From Beijerinckiaceae bacterium (GTDB taxonomy: Bacteria; Pseudomonadota; Alphaproteobacteria; Rhizobiales; Beijerinckiaceae), in the NCBI GenBank assembly GCA_027531565.1, contig JAPZSB010000007.1, positions 806,001 to 870,000 of the forward strand: DNA of 64,000 bases, written 5' to 3'. The notes beneath the pieces were generated by a model, which did not search any database, was not told the DNA's origin, and saw only the letters and a list, made by a program, of their open reading frames with translations. How positions within the stretch are numbered: the stretch's first letter is position 1; every line of letters starts with the position of its first letter. This document shows positions 34,320 to 44,401 of this stretch, piece after piece. The position numbers were made by a program, and so were the translations under genes.

Positions 34320-34970
34320 ATGCCACAACGCGGCATGATCCTGGATATCGTGACCCTTATCGGCTGGATCGGTGTCGTCGTCTTCGCGATCTCGGGCGCA
34401 CTCGTCGCCTCGCGCAAGGAGATGGACATCGTCGCCTTCATCTTCTTCGGCACCGTGACCGGGATCGGCGGCGGCACGTTCCGTGATCTGGTCCTCGGCG
34501 CGGTCCCGGTCTTCTGGGTGAAGGAGCCGGCCTATCTGCTGGTCTGCGCCATCGCCTCGGCGGCCACCTTCTTCCTCGCGCATCTGCCGGATTCGCGGCT
34601 GCGGCTGCTGCTCTGGCTGGATGCGGCCGGAATGGCGGTGTTCTGCGTGCTCGGCACGGAAGCTGCCCTCGGGCACGGGTTTCTGGTGGCTGTCACCTGC
34701 GGGGTGATGACCGCCGTGGTCGGCGGCTTCATCCGCGACATGATGGGGGCGGAAAGCCCGGTCATCATGCGCGGGGAGATCTATGCGACAGCCGCTTTTG
34801 TCGGCGCGGCGGGATATCTGCTCGGGCTCGAGTTCCTGCCGCGTGACTATGCGATCCTGTTCGGCATCGCGCTGGCCTTCGTGCTGCGCGCCCTGGCCAT
34901 CCGGTTCCGCTGGCGGCTGCCGGTCTACCGGCGCCGGCCCGGCCGGAGCCCGGAGGAAATCGGATTGTGA
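34320..34970 (+). CDS. TRIC-family (UPF0126) membrane channel
   Basis: The 216-residue protein has about seven membrane segments arranged as two repeats. Each repeat carries the family motif: GIGGGTFRDLVLG in the first and VVGGFIRDMM in the second. Prokaryotic TRIC proteins form trimeric cation channels; the physiological ion is not certain. The ATG at 34320 has AGGACGG before it; an ATG at 34335 is possible. The gene follows the alkyltransferase by 33 bases and its stop lies 20 bases before the dnaK heat-shock promoter. Confidence 0.9.
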   Translation: MPQRGMILDIVTLIGWIGVVVFAISGALVASRKEMDIVAFIFFGTVTGIGGGTFRDLVLGAVPVFWVKEPAYLLVCAIASAATFFLAHLPDSRLRLLLWLDAAGMAVFCVLGTEAALGHGFLVAVTCGVMTAVVGGFIRDMMGAESPVIMRGEIYATAAFVGAAGYLLGLEFLPRDYAILFGIALAFVLRALAIRFRWRLPVYRRRPGRSPEEIGL

Positions 34971-34989
34971 CATTTTGGCGTCACCCACC

Positions 34990-35018
34990 CTTGTGGGGGC
35001 AAATGGCGGTTCCTATAT
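34990..35018 (+). promoter_or_regulatory. RpoH (heat shock sigma factor) promoter of dnaK
   Basis: CTTG (34990-34993), an 18-base spacer and CCTATAT (35012-35018) match the alphaproteobacterial RpoH consensus CTTG-N17/18-CYTATNT without a mismatch. It lies 127 bases before the dnaK ATG in the only gap able to hold its promoter. dnaK is a core RpoH target in this class. Confidence 0.85.
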
Positions 35019-35145
35019 CGCAGCATGAGGTCGCGAGCGGGCAGGGAAAACCGCTCCCAGTCACGAAACGTTAACCGCAATTGGCAAGGTTCGCGCATCG
35101 CTCCAGGATGCGATGAACCGAATGCTCGCTCGAGAGGGGCTCGTC

Positions 35146-37062
<1,917 letters not shown>

Positions 37063-37071
37063 TTGTCAGGG

Positions 37072-37094
37072 AGGGCTGCCCTCGCGGCAGTCCT
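37072..37094 (+). terminator. Hairpin between dnaK and dnaJ
   Basis: A nine-base stem with one G-T pair (37072-37080 with 37086-37094) and a five-base loop is followed by TTCTTCC. It follows the dnaK stop closely and may be a leaky terminator or RNA-processing site that lowers dnaJ relative to dnaK. The T-run is short, so full termination is unlikely. Confidence 0.5.
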
Positions 37095-37154
37095 TTCTTC
37101 CGGATGGCCCGGCGCATAGCCGGGTCCTTTCCCGCCTGATCTGGAGCCATGCGC

Positions 37155-38297
37155 ATGGCCAAGCGTGACTATTACGAGGTTCTCGGCGTTCCGAAGACTG
37201 CGGATGATGCCGCGCTGAAGAGCGCGTTCCGGAAGCTGGCGATGCAGTTCCACCCGGACAAGAACCCGGGCGATGCGGAAGCCGAACGCAAGTTCAAGGA
37301 ACTCAACGAGGCCTATCAGGTCCTTTCCGACCCGCAGAAGCGCGGCGCCTATGACCGTTTCGGCCATCAGGCCTTCGAAGGCGGCGGTGGCCCCGGCGGA
37401 CCGGGCGGGTTCGGGCCGGATTTTGCCTCGTCGATGAGCGACATCTTCGAGGATATTTTCGGCGACGTGTTCGGCGGTGGCGGACGGCGTGGCGGCGGGC
37501 GCGGCCGCGAGCGCGGCGCCGACCTGCGCTACAATCTCGAGATCACGCTGGAAGAGGCCTACAAGGGCAAGAACGCGACGGTGAAGGTGCCGACCGCGAT
37601 CAGCTGCGATGCCTGTTCCGGCACCGGCGCCAAGCCGGGCTCCAAGCCCAAGGCCTGCGGCACCTGCGGCGGCGCCGGGCGCGTGCGCGCGACGCAGGGC
37701 TTCTTCTCGATCGAGCGCACCTGCCCGACCTGCGGCGGGCGCGGCGAGGTGATCGAGGATCCCTGCCGGAGCTGCGGCGGTGCGGGCCGCGTCACGCGCG
37801 AGCGGACGCTGTCGGTCAATGTGCCGTCCGGGGTGGAAGACGGCACGCGGATCCGGCTGGCCGGCGAGGGCGAGGCCGGGATGCGTGGTGCCCCCTCCGG
37901 CGATCTCTATATTTTCCTGTCCGTGAAACCGCACGGCTTCTACAGCCGCGACGGGGCCGATCTCTTCTGCCGGGTGCCGATCTCGATGGTGGCGGCAGCG
38001 CTCGGCACGGAAGTCGCCGTGCCGACGCTGGATGGCAGCGAAGCACGGATCCGCATTCCCGAGGGGACGCAATCCGGCAAGCAATTCCGCCTTCGGAACA
38101 AGGGCATGCCGATCCTGCGCTCGAAGGAGATGGGTGACCTCTATGTCCAGGCGGTCGTGGAAACCCCGCAGAACCTGACGAAGCGGCAGCGCGAATTGCT
38201 GGCTGAATTCGAGCGTGCCTCGTCGAAGGAGACCAGCCCTGAATCCGCCGGGTTCTTTGCCCGCGTGAAGGATTTCTTCGGCGGCACACCCAACTGA
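37155..38297 (+). CDS. dnaJ: Co-chaperone DnaJ (Hsp40)
   Basis: DnaJ delivers substrates to DnaK and triggers ATP hydrolysis. The 380-residue type I protein has a J domain with HPD (about residue 33), a glycine/phenylalanine-rich linker (about 77-120), four zinc-binding CxxCxGxG repeats (about 150-220) and the two C-terminal beta domains. The ATG at 37155 is preferred over 37149 because GGAG lies eight bases before it. It follows dnaK by 92 bases and is probably on the same heat-shock transcript. Confidence 0.97.
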   Translation: MAKRDYYEVLGVPKTADDAALKSAFRKLAMQFHPDKNPGDAEAERKFKELNEAYQVLSDPQKRGAYDRFGHQAFEGGGGPGGPGGFGPDFASSMSDIFEDIFGDVFGGGGRRGGGRGRERGADLRYNLEITLEEAYKGKNATVKVPTAISCDACSGTGAKPGSKPKACGTCGGAGRVRATQGFFSIERTCPTCGGRGEVIEDPCRSCGGAGRVTRERTLSVNVPSGVEDGTRIRLAGEGEAGMRGAPSGDLYIFLSVKPHGFYSRDGADLFCRVPISMVAAALGTEVAVPTLDGSEARIRIPEGTQSGKQFRLRNKGMPILRSKEMGDLYVQAVVETPQNLTKRQRELLAEFERASSKETSPESAGFFARVKDFFGGTPN

Positions 38298-38401
38298 CTG
38301 CACCCGACCGGCCCGATCCTGAGCCGGATGGCCTTGAAACCGACATCGTCTTTCGTCATATACGGGCGGTTCCTTGGTCGCGTCAGTAACAGGAAAACAC
38401 C

Positions 38402-39055
38402 TTGTCGGGACAGAACAGCCCCCTGGCCCCGTTCGGCGGTTTCCGCCGGTCCGGGCAGAAAATGGCCAAGCGCCTCGCACTCGACGTGCAGTTGCAGGAC
38501 GAGGCCCGATTCCTGAAATCGTGGTTCGACCGCCCCCTGATGACCGGCGCCGTCTCGCCTTCGGGCAAGCAGCTGGCCCGGACCATGGCGCGCTATGTCG
38601 ATGTGACGGTGCCCGGCCCGGTGATCGAACTCGGCCCCGGCACCGGCCCGGTGACCGAGGCGCTGATCCGCCATGGCGTGGCCGAAGAACGGCTGATCCT
38701 TGTCGAGTTCAACCCCGATTTCTGCCGGCTGCTGCACAAGCGCTTCCCGAAAGCCACGATCATCGAGGGCGATGCCTACCGCCTGCAGGCGACTCTCGGC
38801 CCGATGATGGAACGGGCGGCGGCGGTCGTCTCGTCGCTGCCGTTGTTCACCCGCCCGGAAATCCAGCGGACGAACCTGCTTCAGAGCAGCTTCAACCTGA
38901 TGCAGCCGGGCGCGCCCTTCATCCAGTTCACCTATGCCACGGTCTCGCCAATCCCGCTGCGCAACCGGGATTTCGATGTCGAGGTCAGCCCGCGCGTCTG
39001 GCTGAACCTGCCGCCGGCGCGGGTCTGGGTCTATCGCAAGGCTGACGAGGCCTGA
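38402..39055 (+). CDS. pmtA: Phospholipid N-methyltransferase PmtA
   Basis: PmtA methylates phosphatidylethanolamine three times with S-adenosylmethionine to make phosphatidylcholine. The 217-residue protein belongs to the rhizobial-type family: an amphipathic N-terminal region with FLKSWFDRPLMTGAVSPS, then motif I ELGPGTG (residues 76-82) and the later SSLPLF segment. The start is a TTG at 38402 with AGGA seven bases before it; an ATG at 38462 would remove 20 residues. A position after dnaJ recalls rhizobial gene order. Other class I methyltransferases are less likely. Confidence 0.82.
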   Translation: MSGQNSPLAPFGGFRRSGQKMAKRLALDVQLQDEARFLKSWFDRPLMTGAVSPSGKQLARTMARYVDVTVPGPVIELGPGTGPVTEALIRHGVAEERLILVEFNPDFCRLLHKRFPKATIIEGDAYRLQATLGPMMERAAAVVSSLPLFTRPEIQRTNLLQSSFNLMQPGAPFIQFTYATVSPIPLRNRDFDVEVSPRVWLNLPPARVWVYRKADEA

Positions 39056-39059
39056 CCGG

Positions 39060-40094
39060 TCACGGAGTTTCCAGCGGCGCGGTGATGGTGGCGGTGCGAT
39101 CCAGCCAGGCCGGAACCGGCAGGTTCTTCCCGCGCAGGAATTCCGGATTGAAGAGCCGCGACGCATAGCGCGTGCCGTAATCGCAGAGGATCGTCACGAT
39201 CGTGTGGCCGGGGCCCATCTCGCGTGCCAAGCGGATCGCGCCGGCGACATTGACGCCGGATGAGGAGCCGAGGACGAGCCCCTCTTCCTCGATCAGCTGG
39301 TAGACGACGCGGAGCGCTTCCTCATCCGGCACGCGGCAAGCGAAATCCGGTGCGAACCCCTCGAGGTTCCTGGTGATGCGCCCCTGCCCGATTCCTTCGG
39401 AAATCGACGAGCCCTCGGCCTTCAGCACGCCCTCGGTATAGTAGCTGTAGAGCGCCGCGCCATGGGGATCGACAAGGCCGATCCGGACATCGGGGCGTGC
39501 GGCCTTGAGCGCCATGGCAGTCCCGACCAGCGTGCCGCCGGAACCCACCGCACAGATGAAGCCATCGACCTTGCCGTCGAGGTCACGGAGGATTTCCGGC
39601 CCGGTCGTCTCGATATGGGCCTGCCGGTTGGCGACATTGTCGAACTGGTTGGCCCAGACCGCGCCGTTCGGCTCGGTCTTCGCCAGCTGTTCAGCCAGCC
39701 GGCCGGAGACGCGGACAAAATTGTTCGGATTGGAATAGGGCGCGGGCGGAACCTCGATCAGCGTGGCCCCGCCGGCCTTGAGCGCGAGCTTCTTCTCCTC
39801 GCTCTGGCTGTCGGGGATGACGATCACCGTGCGCAGGCCGAGCGTATTGCCGACCAGCGTCAGCCCGATCCCGGTATTGCCGGCCGTCCCCTCGACGACC
39901 ACGCCGCCGCGGCGCACGAGACCCTTCGCGAGGGCATCCTTCAGGATGAAGAGCGCCGCACGGTCCTTGACCGACTGGCCGGGGTTGAGGAATTCCGCCT
40001 TGCCGAGAATCGTGCAGCCGGTCTCCTCGGACGCGCGCTTCAGCCGGATCAGCGGCGTATTGCCGATCGCAGGGACCATTCCATCAAAAATCAT
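39060..40094 (-). CDS. cysK: Cysteine synthase (O-acetylserine sulfhydrylase)
   Basis: This PLP enzyme makes cysteine from O-acetylserine and sulfide. The 344-residue protein shows the PLP lysine Lys43 in NPGQSVKDR, the substrate loop EGTAGNTGIGL, the phosphate-binding GSGGTLVGTAMA and LGSSSGVN. It is somewhat longer than E. coli CysK (about 320) and may belong to the branch with an extended C-terminus. A cystathionine beta-synthase-like role cannot be excluded. GGAG precedes the ATG. It is convergent with pmtA, four bases apart. Confidence 0.88.
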   Translation of the reverse strand: MIFDGMVPAIGNTPLIRLKRASEETGCTILGKAEFLNPGQSVKDRAALFILKDALAKGLVRRGGVVVEGTAGNTGIGLTLVGNTLGLRTVIVIPDSQSEEKKLALKAGGATLIEVPPAPYSNPNNFVRVSGRLAEQLAKTEPNGAVWANQFDNVANRQAHIETTGPEILRDLDGKVDGFICAVGSGGTLVGTAMALKAARPDVRIGLVDPHGAALYSYYTEGVLKAEGSSISEGIGQGRITRNLEGFAPDFACRVPDEEALRVVYQLIEEEGLVLGSSSGVNVAGAIRLAREMGPGHTIVTILCDYGTRYASRLFNPEFLRGKNLPVPAWLDRTATITAPLETP

Positions 40095-40175
40095 TCGACG
40101 TCTCCGGGCGGGGCTTGCAAGTCCTGCCCCTTCCTCTAAAGCCAGCAGCGTGCGGCAACAAGGCTGAGGTCAGGC

Positions 40176-40757
40176 ATGACATCCATTCTCGTCTTTTCCG
40201 GCTCCACGCGCCCGGCCTCGCTGAACCAGCGGCTGGCCGATGTGGCCGCGCAAAGGCTGGCGGGGCTGGGTGTTGCGGTCACGGCGCTGTCGCTGGCCGA
40301 TTACGCGCTTCCCTTCGCCGACGATGATGGCCGGGCCGACCCACCCTTCGCGGCCCGGGCGCTGGCAACGCAGGTGATGGACCATCAGGGCCTGTTCATC
40401 GCCTGCCCCGAATACAATTCCGGCTATCCGGCGCTTCTGAAAAACGCGCTCGACTGGGTGAGCATGGTCCGCAAGGACGGGCCGGGCCTTGCCGGGAAGG
40501 TGGTTGCGCTCGGAGCGGCCTCGCCCGGCGCGCGCGGCGGCTACCGCGCGCTGACGCAGTTCCGCACGATGCTTGAACTGGGCTTCGGTGCGCTTGTCAT
40601 TCCCGACATGGCGTCGGTGCCCTTCGCCAACAAGGTGCTGCCGGCCGAAGGCGGGCTGACCGATGAAGGCGGCAGCAAATTCCTCGACGCCACGCTGAAG
40701 CGGCTGGTGCTCGAATGCCGCCGCAGCGCCGCCATTCCGCGGCTGGAGGGCCTGTGA
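40176..40757 (+). CDS. NADPH-dependent FMN reductase family protein
   Basis: The 193-residue protein has a flavodoxin-like fold of the NADPH-dependent FMN reductase family. Key segments are the phosphate loop GSTRPASLN at the N-terminus and PEYNSGYPALLKNALDW (about 80-96), which binds the flavin. Such enzymes reduce FMN, quinones or azo dyes; the natural acceptor here is unknown. The stop and the pyrF start share one base (TGATG), indicating coupled translation with pyrF, although the functions are not obviously linked. Confidence 0.87.
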   Translation: MTSILVFSGSTRPASLNQRLADVAAQRLAGLGVAVTALSLADYALPFADDDGRADPPFAARALATQVMDHQGLFIACPEYNSGYPALLKNALDWVSMVRKDGPGLAGKVVALGAASPGARGGYRALTQFRTMLELGFGALVIPDMASVPFANKVLPAEGGLTDEGGSKFLDATLKRLVLECRRSAAIPRLEGL

Positions 40758-41449
40758 TGGATCTCCGCGAACGCGTCATCATCGCGCTCGACCTGCCGGA
40801 TGTTCCGGCAGCACAGGCCATGGTCGATCGCCTGGGCGATCAGGGCCGCTTCTACAAGATCGGCTACGAACTGGCCTTTGTCGGGGGGATCGATCTCGCG
40901 AAGGCGCTGATCGCCGCCGGCAAGCATGTTTTCCTCGACCTCAAGCTGCATGACATTCCCAACACGATCGAGAAGGGCGTCAGCCAGATTGCCGGCCTCG
41001 GTGCGCGCTTCCTGACCGTGCATGCCTATCCGCAGACGATGCGCGCGGCCGCGAAAGGCGCGGCCGGCAGCTCGCTCACCGTCCTCGGCGTTTCGGTACT
41101 GACCTCGATGGACGATGCCGACCTTGTGGAGGCCGGCTATGCCCGGCCGGTGGCCGAGATGGTGCCGCTCCGGGCGCGGCAGGTCATGGCAGCCGGGATC
41201 GGCGGGCTGGTCTGCTCGGCCACGGATATCGGGGTCGTCCGTGCGGCCGTCGGGCCAGACCTGCTGCTCGTCACGCCGGGCATCCGCCCCGCCGGCGATG
41301 TGGTCGGCGACCAGAAGCGCATCATGACCCCGCAGGATGCGATCCGCGCCGGCGCCGACCATCTGGTCATCGGCCGCCCCATCACGGCCTCTGCCGACCC
41401 GGCCGGCGCGCTGGCCCGCATTCTCGACGATCTCGCCACGACTGCGTGA
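40757..41449 (+). CDS. pyrF: Orotidine 5'-phosphate decarboxylase
   Basis: PyrF makes UMP from orotidine monophosphate, the last step of pyrimidine synthesis. The 230-residue TIM-barrel protein has the active-site signature FLDLKLHDIPNT (with the Asp-Lys-Asp set) and the phosphate-binding VTPGIRPAG and VIGRPI segments. The length matches. GGAGGG lies seven bases before the ATG, which overlaps the upstream stop by one base. The other pyr genes are elsewhere. Confidence 0.96.
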   Translation: MDLRERVIIALDLPDVPAAQAMVDRLGDQGRFYKIGYELAFVGGIDLAKALIAAGKHVFLDLKLHDIPNTIEKGVSQIAGLGARFLTVHAYPQTMRAAAKGAAGSSLTVLGVSVLTSMDDADLVEAGYARPVAEMVPLRARQVMAAGIGGLVCSATDIGVVRAAVGPDLLLVTPGIRPAGDVVGDQKRIMTPQDAIRAGADHLVIGRPITASADPAGALARILDDLATTA

Positions 41450-41460
41450 AAGGAAACGCC

Positions 41461-41748
41461 ATGCCCAAAGCCTATATTGTCGGCCGTGTCTCGGTGCATG
41501 ATCCCGAGGCCTACAAGGCCTATGCCGCCAAGGCGAGCGAGGCGATCAAGAAATATGGCGGCACCTTCCTCGCCCGGGGCGGCCGGTTCGAGATTGTCGA
41601 GGGCGAAGGCCGCACGCGGAATGTCGTGATCGAGTTCGAGAGCTTCGACGCCGCCAGGGCCTATTTCTTCTCGCCGGAATACACCGAGGCCCGCCGGTTG
41701 CGCTGGCCGGTCAGCGTCGGCGATTTCGTGATCGTCGAAGGCGTCTGA
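41461..41748 (+). CDS. DUF1330 protein, first of a tandem pair
   Basis: The 95-residue protein has the DUF1330 dimeric alpha/beta-barrel fold pattern (KYGGTF near residue 30, NVVIEFESFDAARAYF, SPEYTEARRLR). The family is small and cytosolic, related to EthD-like folds, and has no proven activity known to me. The ATG at 41461 follows AAAGGAAA. It lies 11 bases after pyrF and 11 before a second family member, apparently in one operon with pyrF and dapB. Confidence 0.85.
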   Translation: MPKAYIVGRVSVHDPEAYKAYAAKASEAIKKYGGTFLARGGRFEIVEGEGRTRNVVIEFESFDAARAYFFSPEYTEARRLRWPVSVGDFVIVEGV

Positions 41749-41759
41749 GGGAGGCCGCG

Positions 41760-42062
41760 ATGGGCAGCACTGCCAAGGGATACTGGGTCGCGCGGGTGGA
41801 TGTGAGCAATCCGGAAGCCTACCAGACCTACCGGTCGCTCAACATCATCGCGTTCGAGAAATACGGCGGCCGCTTCATCGTCCGCGGTCCGGCCGGCCAT
41901 GTGGCGAAGGGACAGCCGCGCCAGCACAATGTCGTGGTCGAGTTCCCCGATTACGAGACTGCCCTGGCCTGCTACCACTCGCCCGAATACCAGGCCGCCA
42001 AGGTCCATCTTGACCAGGTCGGCGAGGTCGATCTCGTGATCTGCCCGGGCTATGCGGGCTGA
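41760..42062 (+). CDS. DUF1330 protein, second of a tandem pair
   Basis: This 100-residue protein shares with its neighbour the pattern [24 protein letters not shown] and SPEYQAAK, so the pair probably arose by duplication. Sequence identity is only moderate, which suggests an old duplication. GGGAGG lies five bases before the ATG. The dapB start follows its stop by four bases. No catalytic residues can be assigned. Confidence 0.85.
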   Translation: MGSTAKGYWVARVDVSNPEAYQTYRSLNIIAFEKYGGRFIVRGPAGHVAKGQPRQHNVVVEFPDYETALACYHSPEYQAAKVHLDQVGEVDLVICPGYAG

Positions 42063-42066
42063 GCCG

Positions 42067-42882
42067 ATGACAGAGCCGATGCGCCTTGTAGTTGTGGGGG
42101 CCGGTGGCCGGATGGGCCGGGCCCTCGTACGGGCCGTGACCGAGAACCCGGAAACGGTGCTGCATGCCGCCGTCGAGCATGCGGCCTCGCCGCTGCTCGG
42201 GCAGGATTCCGGCATGCTGGCCGGACTGACGCCGAACGGCATTCCGGTCACGAGCGATGCGCTCGCCGCCTTCGTGCATGCGCATGGCGTCCTGGATTTC
42301 ACGGCGCCGGCCGCAACCTTCGCTTTCGCCGAGCTGAGCGCGCAGGCGCGGCTGGTGCATGTGGTCGGCACGACGGGGCTCGCCGATGCCGATCTCGACC
42401 GGCTCGATGCCGCCGCGCGGCATGCGGTGATCATCCGTTCGGGCAATTTCAGCCTCGGGGTGAACATGCTGGCCGCGCTTGTCCGCCGTGCGGCGGCTTC
42501 GCTGGCGAAAGACTGGGATATCGAGATCGTCGAGATGCATCACCGGATGAAGGTGGATGCTCCGTCAGGGACAGCCCTGCTTCTGGGCGAAGCCGCTGCC
42601 GCCGGGCGGCAGGTCGACCTGAAGAGCCAGTCCGTCCGGGCGCGCGATGGCCATACCGGCGCGCGCGAGGCCGGCACGATCGGCTTCCAGGCGCTGCGCG
42701 GCGGCACTGTGGTGGGTGACCATACGGTGATCTTCGCCGGCAATGGCGAAAGGCTGGAACTGCGCCATATTGCCGAGGATCGTGGCCTGTTCGCGCAGGG
42801 CGCCGTCAAGGCCGCCCTGTGGGGCTGGGGCCGGAAACCCGGGCATTTTTCGATGGATGACGTGCTCGGCCTGACCGGCTGA
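42067..42882 (+). CDS. dapB: 4-hydroxy-tetrahydrodipicolinate reductase
   Basis: DapB reduces the dihydrodipicolinate precursor in lysine and diaminopimelate synthesis. The 271-residue protein has the nucleotide-binding [10 protein letters not shown] (11-20), the GTTG loop near 101 and the signature [15 protein letters not shown] with His158, His159 and Lys162. The ATG at 42067 is used; 42079 is a possible shorter start. It lies four bases after the DUF1330 gene, so its translation may be coupled. Confidence 0.96.
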   Translation: MTEPMRLVVVGAGGRMGRALVRAVTENPETVLHAAVEHAASPLLGQDSGMLAGLTPNGIPVTSDALAAFVHAHGVLDFTAPAATFAFAELSAQARLVHVVGTTGLADADLDRLDAAARHAVIIRSGNFSLGVNMLAALVRRAAASLAKDWDIEIVEMHHRMKVDAPSGTALLLGEAAAAGRQVDLKSQSVRARDGHTGAREAGTIGFQALRGGTVVGDHTVIFAGNGERLELRHIAEDRGLFAQGAVKAALWGWGRKPGHFSMDDVLGLTG

Positions 42883-42979
42883 GCGATGGGCGCGCCGGAA
42901 GCGGGGTTGAAAGCCGGCTTCTTTCGCGCCAAGAACCGGGCGCCCGCCTGCTTGTGGCCCCTTGCCTGAGGAACAATCG

Positions 42980-43600
42980 ATGTCTGATCGCCTGCTCGTG
43001 CTCTGCCGCCATGGCCAGAGCGAATGGAACCTGAAGAACCTCTTCACCGGCTGGAAGGACCCTGCCCTGACAGCCCAGGGTGTGGAGGAGGCCAAGGCTG
43101 CCGCGATCCGGCTGAAGGCAGAGGGAATCGGGTTCGACATCGCCTTCACCTCCGATCTCAGCCGCGCGCAGCATACCTGCCGCCTGATCCTGGAGGGGCT
43201 GGGCCAGCCGGGGCTGGAGACGATCCGCGATGTGGCGCTGAACGAGCGCGACTATGGCGAGCTGTCGGGCCTGAACAAGGATGATGCCCGCGCGAAATGG
43301 GGCGAGGAGCAGGTGCATATCTGGCGCCGCTCCTACGATATCCCGCCGCCCGGTGGCGAGAGCCTAAAGGACACGGCGGCGCGGGTGCTGCCCTATTACA
43401 TCCACCGCATCCTGCCGCAGGTGCTCGGCGGCAAGCGCGTGCTGGTGGCGGCGCATGGCAATTCGCTGCGCGCGCTGATCATGGCGATGGAAGGCCTTTC
43501 GGGCGAAGCGATCATCGCCCGCGAACTCGCGACCGGCGTGCCGATCGTCTACCGGCTCAACGCCGATTCGACGATCGCCTCGCGGAAGGAACTGGCCTGA
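42980..43600 (+). CDS. gpmA: 2,3-bisphosphoglycerate-dependent phosphoglycerate mutase
   Basis: GpmA interconverts 3- and 2-phosphoglycerate in glycolysis and gluconeogenesis. The 206-residue protein has the phospho-acceptor His11 in CRHGQSEWN, the [11 protein letters not shown] segment with the catalytic glutamate and the second histidine in AAHGNSLRA. It is the short alphaproteobacterial form (E. coli GpmA has about 250). The ATG at 42980 has GAGGAA seven bases before it. A terminator follows the stop. Confidence 0.95.
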   Translation: MSDRLLVLCRHGQSEWNLKNLFTGWKDPALTAQGVEEAKAAAIRLKAEGIGFDIAFTSDLSRAQHTCRLILEGLGQPGLETIRDVALNERDYGELSGLNKDDARAKWGEEQVHIWRRSYDIPPPGGESLKDTAARVLPYYIHRILPQVLGGKRVLVAAHGNSLRALIMAMEGLSGEAIIARELATGVPIVYRLNADSTIASRKELA

Positions 43601-43605
43601 ATGCG

Positions 43606-43631
43606 AAAGGCCCGCCACGCGGCGGGCCTTT
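43606..43631. terminator. Bidirectional terminator between gpmA and grpE
   Basis: Perfect 11-base arms AAAGGCCCGCC and GGCGGGCCTTT surround a four-base loop. The outer A and T runs allow use from both sides, as expected for the convergent gpmA and grpE. Confidence 0.88.
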
Positions 43632-43661
43632 GTCCATTCCGAAGGGCGTGTTGCAGGCCGA

Positions 43662-44327
43662 TCAGGCCCGCTTGTCGAAGCGCGGCTTGGCAGGGTCGCC
43701 CTGCTGCGGGCGCGGCGCCTCGGCGGCGGGGGCCGCAGCCTGTTCGGCCGCGGCTTCCGCCTCGGCCGGCGGGCGAGCCGGGCCACCCTTCGACACGCCG
43801 ACCATGGCCGGGCGCAGGGTGCGCTCGCCGATCGTGTAGCCCGGCTGGACGACCTGCATCACCGTGCCGTTGGGCTGGGTCTCGTCCGGGATCTCGAACA
43901 TGGCCTGGTCGCGATGCGGGTCGAACCGTTCACCCATCGGCACGCGCTTCTTCACGCCATGGCGCTCCAGCGCCTTGATCAGCTCGCGCTCGGTCAGTTC
44001 GACGCCGTCCACCAGCGCCTGGACCGCCGGCTCGCGTTCGGCCGTCTCGCCGTCCTCGACCTTGGGCAGCGCATCCAGCGCGCGGCGGAGATTGTCAGCG
44101 GTGCCGATCATGTCGGCGGCAAATTTGGTGATCGCATAGGCGCGCTGGTCCTGCAATTCGCGCTCGGTCCGGCGGCGGAGATTCTCCATCTCGGCCAGGG
44201 CGCGCAACAGCCGGTCCTTCAGGTCGGCATTTTCCCGCTCGAGCGTCGCCAGACGTTCGGCATCCGGCGCCGTCGACGGGGCATCGGCCGCGTTGGCCGC
44301 GGGCTTGTTGTCCTGATCGCTGCTCAT
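43662..44327 (-). CDS. grpE: Nucleotide exchange factor GrpE
   Basis: GrpE releases ADP from DnaK. The 221-residue protein has a charged, disordered N-terminus, a long coiled-coil helix (about 28-90, with LERENADLKDRLLRALAEMENLRRR) and the beta domain with FDPHRDQAMFE and VMQVVQPGYTIGERTLRPAMV. The C-terminal tail (about 180-221) is rich in alanine, glutamate and proline and is longer than usual. GAAGGACG precedes the ATG at 44327. An RpoH-like promoter lies about 46 bases upstream. Here grpE is about 9 kb from hrcA. Confidence 0.96.
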   Translation of the reverse strand: MSSDQDNKPAANAADAPSTAPDAERLATLERENADLKDRLLRALAEMENLRRRTERELQDQRAYAITKFAADMIGTADNLRRALDALPKVEDGETAEREPAVQALVDGVELTERELIKALERHGVKKRVPMGERFDPHRDQAMFEIPDETQPNGTVMQVVQPGYTIGERTLRPAMVGVSKGGPARPPAEAEAAAEQAAAPAAEAPRPQQGDPAKPRFDKRA

Positions 44328-44372
44328 CGATCGTCCTTCCACATCTTGCAAGGGATTGAGAATCCGACCCCG

Positions 44373-44401
44373 ATATCAGGATTCCCGGAGGCAAAATCAA
44401 G
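44373..44401 (-). promoter_or_regulatory. RpoH-like promoter of grpE
   Basis: On the minus strand CTTG (44401-44398), 18 bases and CTGATAT (44379-44373) match the alphaproteobacterial heat-shock consensus with one mismatch in the -10 part. It starts within the last codons of glnD and ends 45 bases before the grpE ATG. Confidence 0.65.

Noticed and set aside
34967-34984. Small inverted repeat GTGAC/GTCAC at the end of the TRIC gene
   Set aside because: Only five-base arms, partly in coding sequence, with no T-run; likely chance.
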